Assembly (NCBI GenBank): GCA_963635575.1
Contig: CAVHFU010000002.1
Location: forward strand, 28,798-92,797
DNA length: 64,000 nt
Direction of reading: 5' to 3'
DNA from: RGIG9151 sp963635575
Lineage (GTDB): Bacteria; Bacillota; Clostridia; TANB77; RGIG9151
Part shown: one piece after another, positions 7,644-15,684 of the stretch
How the letters are laid out: each line of letters starts with the position of its first letter
Numbering within the stretch: the stretch's first letter is position 1
Position numbers and translations under genes: made by a program
The notes under the pieces: model-generated
Databases searched by the model: none
What the model was told of the DNA's origin: nothing
Seen by the model: the letters and a program-made list of their open reading frames with translations, nothing else

Positions 7644-7688
7644 ATTATTCACAAGGAGTAAAAGAGTTATTTGAAAGAGGTGCTTAGG

Positions 7689-7976
7689 ATGAGAATTTCA
7701 GGAAATGTTTCAGCAGTAACAGGAATTTATACGAATGACAAAAAAATCTCTAAAGTAGAGAATGTTAATAAATTAAGTTTAGGGAAAGATGATATTAAAA
7801 TTTCTAGTAAAGCTAAGGATTATACTACAGCTATGAATGCGTTAAAGGATGTTCCGGATGTAAGACAAGATAGAGTTGATGAGATATCTGCTAAATTTGC
7901 AAAAAATGAATATAAAGTTTCCGGAGATGATATTGCTGATAAAATTCTAAACGGTGGTTTTGATGCATCAATATAG
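7689..7976 (+). CDS. flgM: FlgM-like anti-sigma-28 factor
   Basis: 95 residues from the ATG that follows GAAAGAGGTG; an upstream TTG in frame lacks a ribosome site. FlgM binds the flagellar sigma factor until the hook is complete and is then exported. The N-terminus (MRISGNVSAVTGIY) and the C-terminal half VRQDRVDEISAKFAKNEYKVSGDDIADKILNGG match the sigma-binding region of the family. A sigma-28 promoter upstream gives the expected feedback loop. It stands alone beside comFC; the other flgM-operon genes (flgN, flgK, flgL) are not in this window. Confidence 0.9.
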   Translation: MRISGNVSAVTGIYTNDKKISKVENVNKLSLGKDDIKISSKAKDYTTAMNALKDVPDVRQDRVDEISAKFAKNEYKVSGDDIADKILNGGFDASI

Positions 7977-7989
7977 TAAAGTGGTTTTT

Positions 7990-8013
7990 GGGCGATGAGA
8001 ATCGCCTTTTTTT
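7990..8013 (+). terminator. Terminator after flgM
   Basis: GGCGAT/ATCGCC stem with a GAGA loop (7991-8006), followed by seven T. Confidence 0.9.
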
Positions 8014-8026
8014 CTTGCTTAAATAT

Positions 8027-8056
8027 TTGACACATAGCATATAAATTTGATATATT
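8027..8056 (+). promoter_or_regulatory. Promoter of the DUF1934 gene
   Basis: TTGACA (8027-8032), 18 bases, TATATT (8051-8056), 22 bases before the start codon. Confidence 0.75.
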
Positions 8057-8078
8057 ACTGTGTACGGGGGTATTTACA

Positions 8079-8498
8079 ATGGAAAGAATAATGATTAACA
8101 TAGACGGAACACAAAATTTCGGAAATGGAGAAGCTAATAATGTTGAGCTTACTACGGAAGGTGAACTTAGTGTTTCTGTAGATTCGTATACCTTAAAGTA
8201 TAAAGAGAGTGAACTAACCGGGATGGAGGGCACTACTACTGAAATTACTGTTGAAAATAGCGGAATAGTAAATCTAATTAGAAGTGGTACCGTAAATTCT
8301 AATTTGGTTTTTGAAGAAGGAAAAAGGCATTTGTCTTACTACGATACAAACGATGGAGCATTTTCAATTGGAGTATTTGCTAGTTATGTGGATACGGTTT
8401 TAGAAAGAAATTATGGAGAAATATCTATAACATATGCCATGGATGTAGATGATAAACCAATTGGAGAAAATGAGATAAGAGTAAGATTTAAGAGATAA
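8079..8498 (+). CDS. DUF1934 family beta-barrel protein (YwiB-like)
   Basis: 139 residues, mostly alternating beta-strand pattern. Features include the YTLKYKESELTGMEGTTTEI segment, GIVNLIRSGTVNSNLVFEEG and the ending GEISITYAMDVDD. These fit the small lipocalin-like DUF1934 family, found in Firmicutes (ywiB in Bacillus, often beside argS). No catalytic residues are known. It has its own promoter and is followed by the small RNA/peptide locus. The function is not established. Confidence 0.8.
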   Translation: MERIMINIDGTQNFGNGEANNVELTTEGELSVSVDSYTLKYKESELTGMEGTTTEITVENSGIVNLIRSGTVNSNLVFEEGKRHLSYYDTNDGAFSIGVFASYVDTVLERNYGEISITYAMDVDDKPIGENEIRVRFKR

Positions 8499-8513
8499 AA
8501 AACTAATTTTCTA

Positions 8514-8542
8514 TTGAATTTTATGGAAATATATAGTAATAT
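8514..8542 (+). promoter_or_regulatory. Promoter of the candidate antisense RNA
   Basis: TTGAAT (8514-8519), 17 bases, TAATAT (8537-8542). It points at a stretch with no gene that ends at the shared terminator 8589-8622. A start near 8549 is expected. Confidence 0.6.
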
Positions 8543-8548
8543 ATAAAT

Positions 8549-8622
8549 ATAATATGAAATTTATGGTTCGTACTATAAGTATGAAAGAGAAAAGAGACTG
8601 TTTCCCCAGTCTCTTTTCTTTT
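8549..8622 (+). ncRNA. Candidate antitoxin RNA (RNA II-like), about 75 nt
   Basis: Inferred transcript from the promoter at 8514-8542 to the terminator at 8589-8622. No ribosome site or credible reading frame. Bases 8558-8575 repeat 8690-8707 with one difference, so this RNA can pair over 18 bases (one a G-U pair) with the start-codon region of the converging peptide mRNA. Size, position and pairing resemble RNA II of the Enterococcus par (Fst) locus. Transcription is not shown. Confidence 0.55.
8589..8622. terminator. Bidirectional terminator shared by two converging small transcripts
   Basis: Perfect 12-base-pair stem (8589-8600 with 8607-8618), loop TTTCCC, T-rich on both strands. It lies between the candidate RNA and the minus-strand 24-codon gene. 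Confidence 0.92.
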
Positions 8623-8628
8623 TCCCTA

Positions 8629-8703
8629 TTATTCTACTATTGATGTAAGTAATATTAAGATGAAAATAGTAAGTAGAATAACTCTTATGAATTTATGGTT
8701 CAT
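8629..8703 (-). CDS. 24-residue hydrophobic peptide, candidate type I toxin
   Basis: Starts MNHKFIRV, continues as an almost unbroken helix of Ile, Leu, Thr and Phe and ends TSIVE. It is positive at the front and acidic at the end, as for a single membrane span. An excellent AAAGGAGG site lies 6 bases before the ATG. A vegetative promoter is 47 bases upstream and the shared terminator lies 11 bases past the stop. It lacks the P-x-x-V-G motif and charged tail of Fst, so it would be a new family if real. Too short for gene callers. Alternative: a small non-toxic membrane peptide. Confidence 0.65.
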   Translation of the reverse strand: MNHKFIRVILLTIFILILLTSIVE

Positions 8704-8749
8704 ACTACGCCTCCTTTCCGTCGTATTTGCGACTACCGGTGGCAAACAA

Positions 8750-8778
8750 ATAATACCATATATTGGAATAAAAATCAA
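8750..8778 (-). promoter_or_regulatory. Promoter of the small peptide gene
   Basis: Minus strand TTGATT (8773-8778), 17 bases, TATTAT (8750-8755). The predicted start near 8743 gives a 40-base leader containing the small hairpin GTCG-CAAATA-CGAC. Confidence 0.7.
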
Positions 8779-8826
8779 CCAATTTCTGTAATAATTGGAT
8801 TAAAATTCTATGTAAAAAACTATTAC

Positions 8827-8856
8827 TTGATAAACCACAAGTAAATGTGATAAAAT
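8827..8856 (+). promoter_or_regulatory. Promoter of lepA
   Basis: TTGATA (8827-8832), 18 bases, TAAAAT (8851-8856), 34 bases before the start codon. Confidence 0.65.
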
Positions 8857-8890
8857 ATAATGTAAAATTGTAATTATAAGGAGAAAGTTT

Positions 8891-10696
8891 ATGCAACAAG
8901 ACAAAATTAGAAATTTTAGTATTATAGCACATATAGATCACGGAAAATCTACATTAGCGGACAGAATGTTAGAACTTACAGGTGTTTTATCTAAAAGAGA
9001 GATGGAAGACCAGGTTTTAGATAATATGGATATAGAGCGTGAACGCGGAATTACTATTAAAGCACAAGCAGTAAGAATGCTTTATAAGGCACATGACGGT
9101 GAAACGTATGAGCTTAATTTAATAGATACCCCGGGACATGTTGACTTTAACTATGAAGTGTCAAGAAGTTTGGCTGCTTGTGAAGGAGCAGTTTTAGTTG
9201 TAGATGCTTCACAAGGTATAGAGGCACAAACTTTAGCTAATACATATTTAGCATTGGAAAATAATTTAGAAATATTGCCTGTTATAAACAAGGTTGATTT
9301 GCCAAATGCAAGGCCAGATGAAATTGCACATGAAATAGAAGATGTCATTGGACTAGAAGCTATGGATGCTCCTAGAATTTCAGCAAAATCGGGTCTAAAT
9401 GTTGAGGCAGTTTTAGAAGAAATAGTAAAGAAAGTTCCGGCGCCAACTGGAGATGAAAATAAGCCACTAAAGGCACTTATATTTGATTCTTTCTATGATA
9501 ATTACAGAGGTGCTATTTCGTATGTTAGATTAAAAGAAGGACAAGTCAAGGTGGGCGATACAATTTTAATGATGTCTACTGGTAAAACATTTACAGTAAC
9601 GGAAGTAGGATATTTTAGACCGGGGAGCTATATTCCGACAGATGTCCTAAAGGCAGGACAAGTTGGATATGTTGCCGCAAGTATAAAGAATGTAAGTGAT
9701 ACACGTGTTGGTGATACAATTACTAATGCTAATAACAGAACAGATACACCACTAGAAGGCTATAAAAAGGCAGTACCAATGGTGTTCTGTGGAGTATATC
9801 CTGTTGATGGAGCTGATTATGAGAATTTAAAAATGGCGTTAGAAAAATTACAATTAAACGATGCAGCACTACTTTTTGAACCAGAAACTTCTATAGCACT
9901 TGGTTTCGGATTTAGATGTGGCTTTTTAGGGCTTCTTCATTTAGAAATTATTCAAGAAAGATTAGAGAGAGAATATAATCTTAATTTAATTACTACTGCT
10001 CCGAGCGTTATTTATAGGGTTACAAAAACTGATGGTGAAGTGGGTATGGTTTCTAATCCAACTAATTTACCTGCTCCACAGGAAATTGATTTTATGGAAG
10101 AACCTATGGTTAAGGCTTCTATTATGCTTCCAAAGGAGTTTGTAGGAAACATTATGGAATTATGTCAGGACAGACGCGGAAATTATTTAAATATGCAGTA
10201 TTTAGATGAAACCAGAGTTACATTGATTTATGAATTACCACTTAACGAGATTATTTATGATTTCTTTGATGCATTAAAATCGAGAACTAAAGGATATGCT
10301 TCCTTTGACTATGAACTTATAGGATATAATCGCTCAAAGCTTGTAAAGTTGGATATTTTACTTAATAACGAAGTGGTAGATGCGCTATCATTTATTGTTC
10401 ATGAGGATAAAGCGTATGTAAGAGGAAGAAAAATTGCTGAAAAATTGAAGGATGTTATCCCAAGACAATTATTTGAAGTGCCAATTCAGGCAGCAATAGG
10501 TGGAAAAATTATTGCAAGAGAGACGATAAGTGCTATGAGAAAAGATGTATTGGCAAAATGTTATGGTGGAGATATCTCAAGAAAGAGAAAACTACTTGAA
10601 AAACAGAAAGAGGGAAAAAAGAGAATGAGACAGGTTGGTTCTGTTGAAATCCCTCAAGAGGCATTTATGTCTATCTTAAAACTTGACGATAATTAA
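8891..10696 (+). CDS. lepA: Elongation factor 4 (back-translocating GTPase LepA)
   Basis: 601 residues, the family length. GTPase motifs are AHIDHGKST (G1), the switch region around RGITIKAQ, DTPGHVDF (G3) and NKVD (G4). EF-G-like domains follow, and the LepA-specific C-terminal domain starts near VPIQAAIGGKIIARETISA. It acts on ribosomes to promote back-translocation under stress. AGGAGAAAG precedes the ATG. The next gene, rlmB, starts 19 bases later, so an operon with rlmB and ftsK is likely. Confidence 0.98.
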   Translation: MQQDKIRNFSIIAHIDHGKSTLADRMLELTGVLSKREMEDQVLDNMDIERERGITIKAQAVRMLYKAHDGETYELNLIDTPGHVDFNYEVSRSLAACEGAVLVVDASQGIEAQTLANTYLALENNLEILPVINKVDLPNARPDEIAHEIEDVIGLEAMDAPRISAKSGLNVEAVLEEIVKKVPAPTGDENKPLKALIFDSFYDNYRGAISYVRLKEGQVKVGDTILMMSTGKTFTVTEVGYFRPGSYIPTDVLKAGQVGYVAASIKNVSDTRVGDTITNANNRTDTPLEGYKKAVPMVFCGVYPVDGADYENLKMALEKLQLNDAALLFEPETSIALGFGFRCGFLGLLHLEIIQERLEREYNLNLITTAPSVIYRVTKTDGEVGMVSNPTNLPAPQEIDFMEEPMVKASIMLPKEFVGNIMELCQDRRGNYLNMQYLDETRVTLIYELPLNEIIYDFFDALKSRTKGYASFDYELIGYNRSKLVKLDILLNNEVVDALSFIVHEDKAYVRGRKIAEKLKDVIPRQLFEVPIQAAIGGKIIARETISAMRKDVLAKCYGGDISRKRKLLEKQKEGKKRMRQVGSVEIPQEAFMSILKLDDN

Positions 10697-10715
10697 ATGA
10701 AGGAGAAAGGTTAAT

Positions 10716-11450
10716 ATGATGGAAGACATAGTTTTCGGAAGAAATTCCGTTATAGAATTATTAAATTCAGATAGAACAATTAATAAACTATTTATTCAAA
10801 AGGGAGAAAACTACGGGTCTATAAAAAAAGTAATAGATTTAGCTAGAGGCAAGAAAATTGTTATAAGTGAGGTACATAAGTCTAAGCTAGACGAAATGAC
10901 GGAAGGGCAAAATCACCAAGGAGTCGTAGCTTTAACATCTCCTTATAAATACTGTGAAATTGACGATATATTAAATGTGGCAAAGGAGCGTGGTGAAAAT
11001 CCGTTTATCATCATATTAGACGGGATAGAAGACCCGCATAATTTGGGCGCTGTAATACGTACAGCAGAATGTATGGGAGTTCACGGAATTGTAATTCCAA
11101 AGAGAAGAGCTGTATCTGTCACGAATACTGTCGCGAAAGTAGCAGCAGGAGCGTTAGAGTATATGAAGATAGCTCGTGTTAATAACATAAATGACGCAAT
11201 TGAAGAACTAAAAGAAAATGGTGTTTGGGTTGTTGGAACTGATGCGAGTGGAAAAGATAATTTGGCTGATATAGATATGGTCGGCTCAATTGCTATTGTA
11301 ATTGGAAGCGAAGGCGAGGGAATGGCTAGTTTAACTAGAAAAAGATGTGATTTCTTGGCTAAAATTCCTATGAAGGGCAAAATCACGTCGCTTAATGCTT
11401 CTGTTACTTGTGGAATGGTTATATATGAGGTTGCACGTCAGAGAAGATAG
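10716..11450 (+). CDS. rlmB: 23S rRNA (guanosine-2'-O-)-methyltransferase RlmB (TrmH/SpoU family)
   Basis: 244 residues. The N-terminal substrate-binding domain (1-75, FGRNSVIELL start) is followed by the knotted SpoU methyltransferase fold with its three motifs: DGIEDPHNLGAVIRTAE, VIGSEGEGM and SLNASVTCGMVIYE. These form the SAM site and hold the catalytic Arg, Glu, Ser and Asn. It methylates a 23S rRNA guanosine (G2251 in E. coli). Two adjacent ATGs follow an AGGAGAAAGG site; the first is taken. Confidence 0.93.
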   Translation: MMEDIVFGRNSVIELLNSDRTINKLFIQKGENYGSIKKVIDLARGKKIVISEVHKSKLDEMTEGQNHQGVVALTSPYKYCEIDDILNVAKERGENPFIIILDGIEDPHNLGAVIRTAECMGVHGIVIPKRRAVSVTNTVAKVAAGALEYMKIARVNNINDAIEELKENGVWVVGTDASGKDNLADIDMVGSIAIVIGSEGEGMASLTRKRCDFLAKIPMKGKITSLNASVTCGMVIYEVARQRR

Positions 11451-11473
11451 ATTTGATGAAAGGAAGTTGTCAA

Positions 11474-13771
11474 ATGGGACGAAAGATAAATAATAAGTCA
11501 CAGGATAAGGGGCTTAAACAAGAGATTTTTGGTGTGGTAACTTGTTTCTGTTCGGTACTTTTAGCCTATGGGGTATTTTCCAGAGGTCATTCCGGTGCAT
11601 GGGGAAATGCAATTGTTAATTTTTTCTTTGGTTTACTTGGAAATGTTGCTTATATTTTCCCATTTTTTATGCTTATTTTCGGTATACAGCTCATTACTAA
11701 GAGTGCTAAGAAAAGAAATAGATTTTTTAAGTTTTCTATGTTTTTTATGCTAAGTGTTTCATTTTTACTATTTTTAATTAATGAAAAAACTGTTAATAGC
11801 GAGGCTGGGCTTACAGCACTTGTTAAAAATTTATATATGCAAGGACAAATTCCGACTGGTGGTGGCGTTGTAAGTATTTTTGCCGCTCCGTTTATAAAGT
11901 TTTTTGGAATAGTATGGACATACATAATTTTTATTTGCACCATGATTGTTTGTGTTTTATTAATTACAGAGATTCATCCGGCTACTATTCTTTTATGGAT
12001 TAGAGATAAGGCAAGTGAAATAAAGAATAGCGAAAATGAATATGTAAAAGATTTTGAAAACAATGAAAAACCTAAAATTAAAAAGCCTGTTAAACTAAAA
12101 ATTGATGATGTGCCTAATGAAATTCCAATTGAAAAGTTTGATTTGGCAAATCAAATAGGAATAGATGAAGTTAAAGATGGAAAGGTGGAGGAAGAGGAGA
12201 AACCTGTTTCGAAGCCACAAGAAGAAGTAAAGAAGGAAGAAATAAAAAATGAGAATAAGAAGCCAAGTGATAATGAGCCTATTCCTACAATTAATATTGA
12301 TACCGTAGAACCAGAAGTACCTAATTATGTGTTGCCTCCTATTGATATTTTACAAAAGCCAAAAGGTGTAGGTGGAGATAAATATAAAAAGGAGCTTGTT
12401 GCGACTGCACAAAAACTTCAAGATACATTAAATAGTTTTGGGGTTGCGGCGAACGTTGTAAATGTTAGTAGAGGACCTGCGGTAACAAGATATGAATTGG
12501 CTCCGGAGGCTGGTGTTAAAGTTAGTAAAATTGTTGGGCTTACGGATGATATTGCTTTGAATTTAGCAGCTCCTTCTATTCGTATGGAAGCGCCTATTCC
12601 GGGCAAGGCTGCTGTTGGTATAGAAATTCCCAATACTTCTGTAGATGCGGTGTTCTTAAGAGAAATTTTAGATACTAAAGATTTTAATGAACACCCTTCA
12701 AAGATTGCTTTTGGCCTTGGAAAAGATACTGCAGGTAAGACGATGATTGCGGATATAGCTAAAATGCCACACGTATTAATTGCCGGTGCCACAGGTTCTG
12801 GAAAGAGCGTATGCATAAATACTATTATTACAAGTTTGCTTTATCGTGCAAAGCCTAATGAAGTAAAACTTATCATGATTGATCCAAAGGTTGTTGAACT
12901 TGGAGTATATAACGGAATCCCTCATTTATTAATACCGGTTGTTACTGATCCTAAAAAAGCTGCCGGTGCCTTAAATTGGGCTGTACAGGAAATGGTAAAC
13001 AGATATAATTTGTTCGCTCAAAAGGGTGTTCGTGATATGAAGGGATATAATGAGGCAGTAAAAGCTAATGGTGAGGACGGAGCACTACCTCATATTGTAA
13101 TTATAGTTGACGAGTTGGCTGACTTGATGATGGTTGCACCTAATGATGTTGAAGATGCAATTTGCCGTTTGGCACAAATGGCAAGAGCAGCGGGAATGCA
13201 TTTAGTAATTGCGACACAAAGACCGTCTGTTGATGTTATTACAGGTCTTATAAAAGCTAATGTTCCCTCGAGAATTGCTTTTGCAGTTTCGTCACAAGTG
13301 GATTCGAGGACTATTTTGGACATGGCGGGAGCTGAAAAGTTACTTGGAAAAGGCGATATGTTATTCTATCCAATGGGAGCTTCAAAACCTACCAGAGTTC
13401 AAGGTGCATTTGTTACTGATAAAGAAGTAGAACAAATAGTAGACTTTATTAAATCAAAAAATGAAGTTAAGTATGATGAAGATGTTTTGGAGAAAATTCA
13501 GAGTGGAGTGACGGGAACGGCTAAATCCGAAGAAAATGCAGAGGATGTTGATCCGCTGTTAAATGACGTAATCTCAATGGTGGTCGAGCTTGGACAGGCT
13601 TCTACTTCATTAATTCAAAGAAGGTTTAAGGTTGGGTATGCAAGGGCGGCAAGAATAATAGACCAAATGGAAGAACGAGGCATAATAAGCGGGTTTGATG
13701 GAACTAAACCTAGACAGGTACTAATATCTAAAGAGAATTGGGAAGAAATGCAGGCTACAAGTAATAAATAA
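11474..13771 (+). CDS. ftsK: FtsK/SpoIIIE family DNA translocase
   Basis: 765 residues from the ATG after AAAGGAAG; an in-frame ATG six codons earlier has a weaker site. Four membrane helices (about 20-170) are followed by a charged linker rich in Glu, Lys and Pro (180-290). The motor domain then has Walker A GATGSGKSV and Walker B IIVDELADLM, and a C-terminal winged-helix gamma domain (about 695-755, ARAARIIDQMEERGIISG) that reads DNA polarity. It pumps chromosomal DNA through the division or sporulation septum. Whether this copy acts in growth or sporulation cannot be told. It ends at a strong terminator. Confidence 0.97.
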   Translation: MGRKINNKSQDKGLKQEIFGVVTCFCSVLLAYGVFSRGHSGAWGNAIVNFFFGLLGNVAYIFPFFMLIFGIQLITKSAKKRNRFFKFSMFFMLSVSFLLFLINEKTVNSEAGLTALVKNLYMQGQIPTGGGVVSIFAAPFIKFFGIVWTYIIFICTMIVCVLLITEIHPATILLWIRDKASEIKNSENEYVKDFENNEKPKIKKPVKLKIDDVPNEIPIEKFDLANQIGIDEVKDGKVEEEEKPVSKPQEEVKKEEIKNENKKPSDNEPIPTINIDTVEPEVPNYVLPPIDILQKPKGVGGDKYKKELVATAQKLQDTLNSFGVAANVVNVSRGPAVTRYELAPEAGVKVSKIVGLTDDIALNLAAPSIRMEAPIPGKAAVGIEIPNTSVDAVFLREILDTKDFNEHPSKIAFGLGKDTAGKTMIADIAKMPHVLIAGATGSGKSVCINTIITSLLYRAKPNEVKLIMIDPKVVELGVYNGIPHLLIPVVTDPKKAAGALNWAVQEMVNRYNLFAQKGVRDMKGYNEAVKANGEDGALPHIVIIVDELADLMMVAPNDVEDAICRLAQMARAAGMHLVIATQRPSVDVITGLIKANVPSRIAFAVSSQVDSRTILDMAGAEKLLGKGDMLFYPMGASKPTRVQGAFVTDKEVEQIVDFIKSKNEVKYDEDVLEKIQSGVTGTAKSEENAEDVDPLLNDVISMVVELGQASTSLIQRRFKVGYARAARIIDQMEERGIISGFDGTKPRQVLISKENWEEMQATSNK

Positions 13772-13783
13772 ATATAATGAGAT

Positions 13784-13821
13784 AAAAAAGATGAAAATGT
13801 TAATTATTTTCATCTTTTTTT
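13784..13821 (+). terminator. Terminator after ftsK
   Basis: A-rich stem AAAAAAGATGAAAAT pairing with ATTTTCATCTTTTTT around a 7-8 base loop, with a T-run. Confidence 0.9.
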
Positions 13822-13832
13822 GCATAGGGTAT

Positions 13833-13860
13833 TGCAATTTTTACAAAACAATGTATAATT
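13833..13860 (+). promoter_or_regulatory. Promoter of the 111-residue orphan gene
   Basis: TTGCAA (13833-13838), 16 bases, TATAAT (13855-13860), which gives a leader of about 70 bases before the start codon. Confidence 0.65.
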
Positions 13861-13938
13861 ATTATGGTAACTAAATTTGTTGCTAGCCATTTTTTGGCGG
13901 ACGTATTTAAAAATAATTATTTTTGGAGGATTTTTATC

Positions 13939-14274
13939 ATGGCACAGATCACTTTCACGACAAAGGCATGTTCTAATTGGATTCCTGCGACTAATAGGGT
14001 GAGTGCTAAGACACTTGCTACTTTTAATGAAATCGAGAAGGAGATAAAGAAAAATATAAAGAATAGAGGTCCATATCTCGAGCAATTTTTGTACGAGATG
14101 CGGGAAAATTTAAAAAGACCGGATTCTGCAACATGGCTTGAGGAAAACAGAAAGGAAAATAGAGAGTCAGTCTTCCTTATGCCCGATTTAGATCTGTTGT
14201 CAACGGATTCTAAAGAATTGCGTATCGAGAAGTTAATTATCGGTGCAAAATTAATTGAAGTAATTGAAGCTTAA
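13939..14274 (+). CDS. Unrecognised 111-residue soluble protein
   Basis: Starts at the ATG (MAQITFTTKACSNW) behind TTGGAGGA; the longer open frame has no ribosome site. No family recognised. It is mostly helical and charged: a Lys/Glu helix near 33-48 (NEIEKEIKKNIKNR), then QFLYEMRENLKRPDSATW and a closing helix RIEKLIIGAKLIEVIEA. It has no signal peptide, membrane span or clear DNA-binding motif. Codons such as ATC, TTC, GAG and AAG are commoner than in neighbouring genes. It has its own promoter; the next gene, also unrecognised, has similar style and strong signals. Confidence 0.75.
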   Translation: MAQITFTTKACSNWIPATNRVSAKTLATFNEIEKEIKKNIKNRGPYLEQFLYEMRENLKRPDSATWLEENRKENRESVFLMPDLDLLSTDSKELRIEKLIIGAKLIEVIEA

Positions 14275-14303
14275 TTTTTTACTTGAAATAACTTAGGGAA
14301 AAG

Positions 14304-14332
14304 TTGCATTAAATCACAATGCAATGTAAACT
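14304..14332 (+). promoter_or_regulatory. Possible promoter of the 95-residue orphan gene
   Basis: TTGCAT (14304-14309), 17 bases, TAAACT (14327-14332). A 7-base-pair hairpin, ATTCGAA/TTCGAAT (14359-14377), lies in the leader between this and the ribosome site. Confidence 0.45.
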
Positions 14333-14416
14333 AAACAAGTAAAAATTATTACGCTATGATTCGAATTTATTTCGAATTAAACCACCCCAACGATTATATA
14401 TCAAGGAGGATTAAGT

Positions 14417-14704
14417 ATGTGGTGTTTTCTTAAGGACGAACTGTTAAAGGACATTGTTCCTACTATCGAGAAATTCACTGATGAGAGTGACAAGAAAAAG
14501 GCTGAGAATTTGGTAAAGAAGATTGATGATGTACTCGTTAAGACCGGAAGTGGTTATTCACTTGAGAAACTTTGGCAATCTGATGTAGAATTTAAGAAAG
14601 AAGTAGAGTACTTCGTAACTAGCAAAGATCCGTACTTGGGATTGTTCGGCGAAAAGATTGTGTGGCTTGTAACAAAAGCTCCGCATTTTTACAACGAAGA
14701 CTAG
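14417..14704 (+). CDS. Unrecognised 95-residue soluble protein
   Basis: Preceded by AAGGAGGATTAAGT, a near-perfect ribosome site. No family recognised. It begins MWCFLKDELLKDIVPTIEKF; a Lys-rich helical region (25-48) and an aromatic C-terminal part (EYFVTSKDPYLGLF, KAPHFYNED) follow. It has no signal peptide or membrane helix. Codon choice favours AAG, TTC, TAC and GAC over the AAA, TTT, TAT and GAT usual around it, as for highly expressed or transferred genes. A leader hairpin and terminator bracket it. It probably works with or parallel to the 111-residue protein upstream. Confidence 0.75.
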   Translation: MWCFLKDELLKDIVPTIEKFTDESDKKKAENLVKKIDDVLVKTGSGYSLEKLWQSDVEFKKEVEYFVTSKDPYLGLFGEKIVWLVTKAPHFYNED

Positions 14705-14720
14705 TTTAATATTTGACTTA

Positions 14721-14748
14721 GGAGCGACCGATAGGTCGCTCTATTTTT
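14721..14748 (+). terminator. Terminator after the orphan gene pair
   Basis: GAGCGACC/GGTCGCTC stem (14722-14741), loop GATA, then TATTTTT. Confidence 0.9.
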
Positions 14749-14826
14749 CTTTAAAAAAATGTATTTACAAGTAAAAAAATATGGTACAATACTCTAGGAA
14801 GGAATTCATTATGGAGGTATTGTGTT

Positions 14827-15672
14827 ATGTCTAAATTTGATAAAATGTATTTAGATTTATGTAATAAGATACTTACAGAAGGAACTTATGTTCAAAATAG
14901 AACCGGAATTTCTACATATAAATTACCACATCAGATTTTACAGTTTGATTTGGCTGAGGAGTTCCCAATTTTAACAACCAAACAAGTAGCTTTTAAACAT
15001 GCGGTACTGGAAATGCTATGGATATATCAAGTACAAAGTAATGATGTTAGTTGGCTAAAAGATAGGGGAATTAAGATTTGGAATGAGTGGGAAATAGGCG
15101 AAGACGGAACTTATATGGGAAAGAATTTCGGTAAAGAATGGGCCGGGACGATAGGAACAGCATATGGTTGGATAGTAAATAAGTATAAACTTACTCAAAA
15201 CTTAATTAACACATTAAAAAATAATCCTACTGATAGAAGGATGATAATGTCTTTATGGCAAAATGAATTTTTACCTACGGCGGCTCTTCCTTCTTGTGTT
15301 TGGAATACACAGTGGGATGTTACTGATGGTAAACTTAATTGCTTACTTAATGTTCGCTCTAATGATGTTCCGTTAGGAATGCCTTTTAATGTAACACAAT
15401 ATGCCGTTTTAATTCACTTACTTGCACATGTTACAGGATTAAAACCTGGTATTTTTACATATGTAATTAATAATGCACATATTTATGAAAATCAAATTGA
15501 AGGAATTAAGGAGCAAATGAAACGCTTAGATAATGCCTTGCCTGCTCCTAAACTTTGGATTAATGAGGAAATAGATGATTTCTTTAAATTCGATAATTCA
15601 AAAGAGCTAAAAGATATAAAATTAATAAATTATGAGCATTTAGGAAAGATTTCTATGCCGGTGGCGGTATAA
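14827..15672 (+). CDS. thyA: Thymidylate synthase
   Basis: 281 residues. It converts dUMP to dTMP using methylene-tetrahydrofolate. The nucleophile Cys sits in TAALPSCVWNTQWDV, a variant of the usual PPCH/PCA active site, and QRSND-like NVRSNDVPLGMPFNVTQYA plus NNAHIYENQ complete the substrate site. The N-terminal part carries RTGISTYKLPHQILQFDL. GGAGGTATTGTGTT precedes the ATG. Dihydrofolate reductase follows 12 bases later and regenerates tetrahydrofolate used here, a classical pair. Confidence 0.95.
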   Translation: MSKFDKMYLDLCNKILTEGTYVQNRTGISTYKLPHQILQFDLAEEFPILTTKQVAFKHAVLEMLWIYQVQSNDVSWLKDRGIKIWNEWEIGEDGTYMGKNFGKEWAGTIGTAYGWIVNKYKLTQNLINTLKNNPTDRRMIMSLWQNEFLPTAALPSCVWNTQWDVTDGKLNCLLNVRSNDVPLGMPFNVTQYAVLIHLLAHVTGLKPGIFTYVINNAHIYENQIEGIKEQMKRLDNALPAPKLWINEEIDDFFKFDNSKELKDIKLINYEHLGKISMPVAV

Positions 15673-15684
15673 AGGAGAAAAAAT

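Larger units (their letters stand above)
8558..8707. repeat. Direct repeat pair flanking the shared terminator
   Basis: Copy 1 is 8558-8575 and copy 2 is 8690-8707; both read AATTTATGGTTC then G or A then TACTA. Copy 2 spans the ATG of the small peptide (minus strand) just after its ribosome site. Similar repeats DRa/DRb mediate RNA pairing in par/Fst loci. Confidence 0.8.

Noticed and set aside
12418..12816. Long antisense frame opposite ftsK
   Set aside because: No ribosome site, composition mirrors the real gene; the same holds for antisense frames in agrC (2614-3135), folA (15630-16169) and the carboxyltransferase (61779-62141).
14827..15672. Damaged thymidylate synthase active site (PSCV instead of PCH)
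   Set aside because: The nucleophilic Cys is kept and residues next to it vary in bacterial ThyA, so function is expected.
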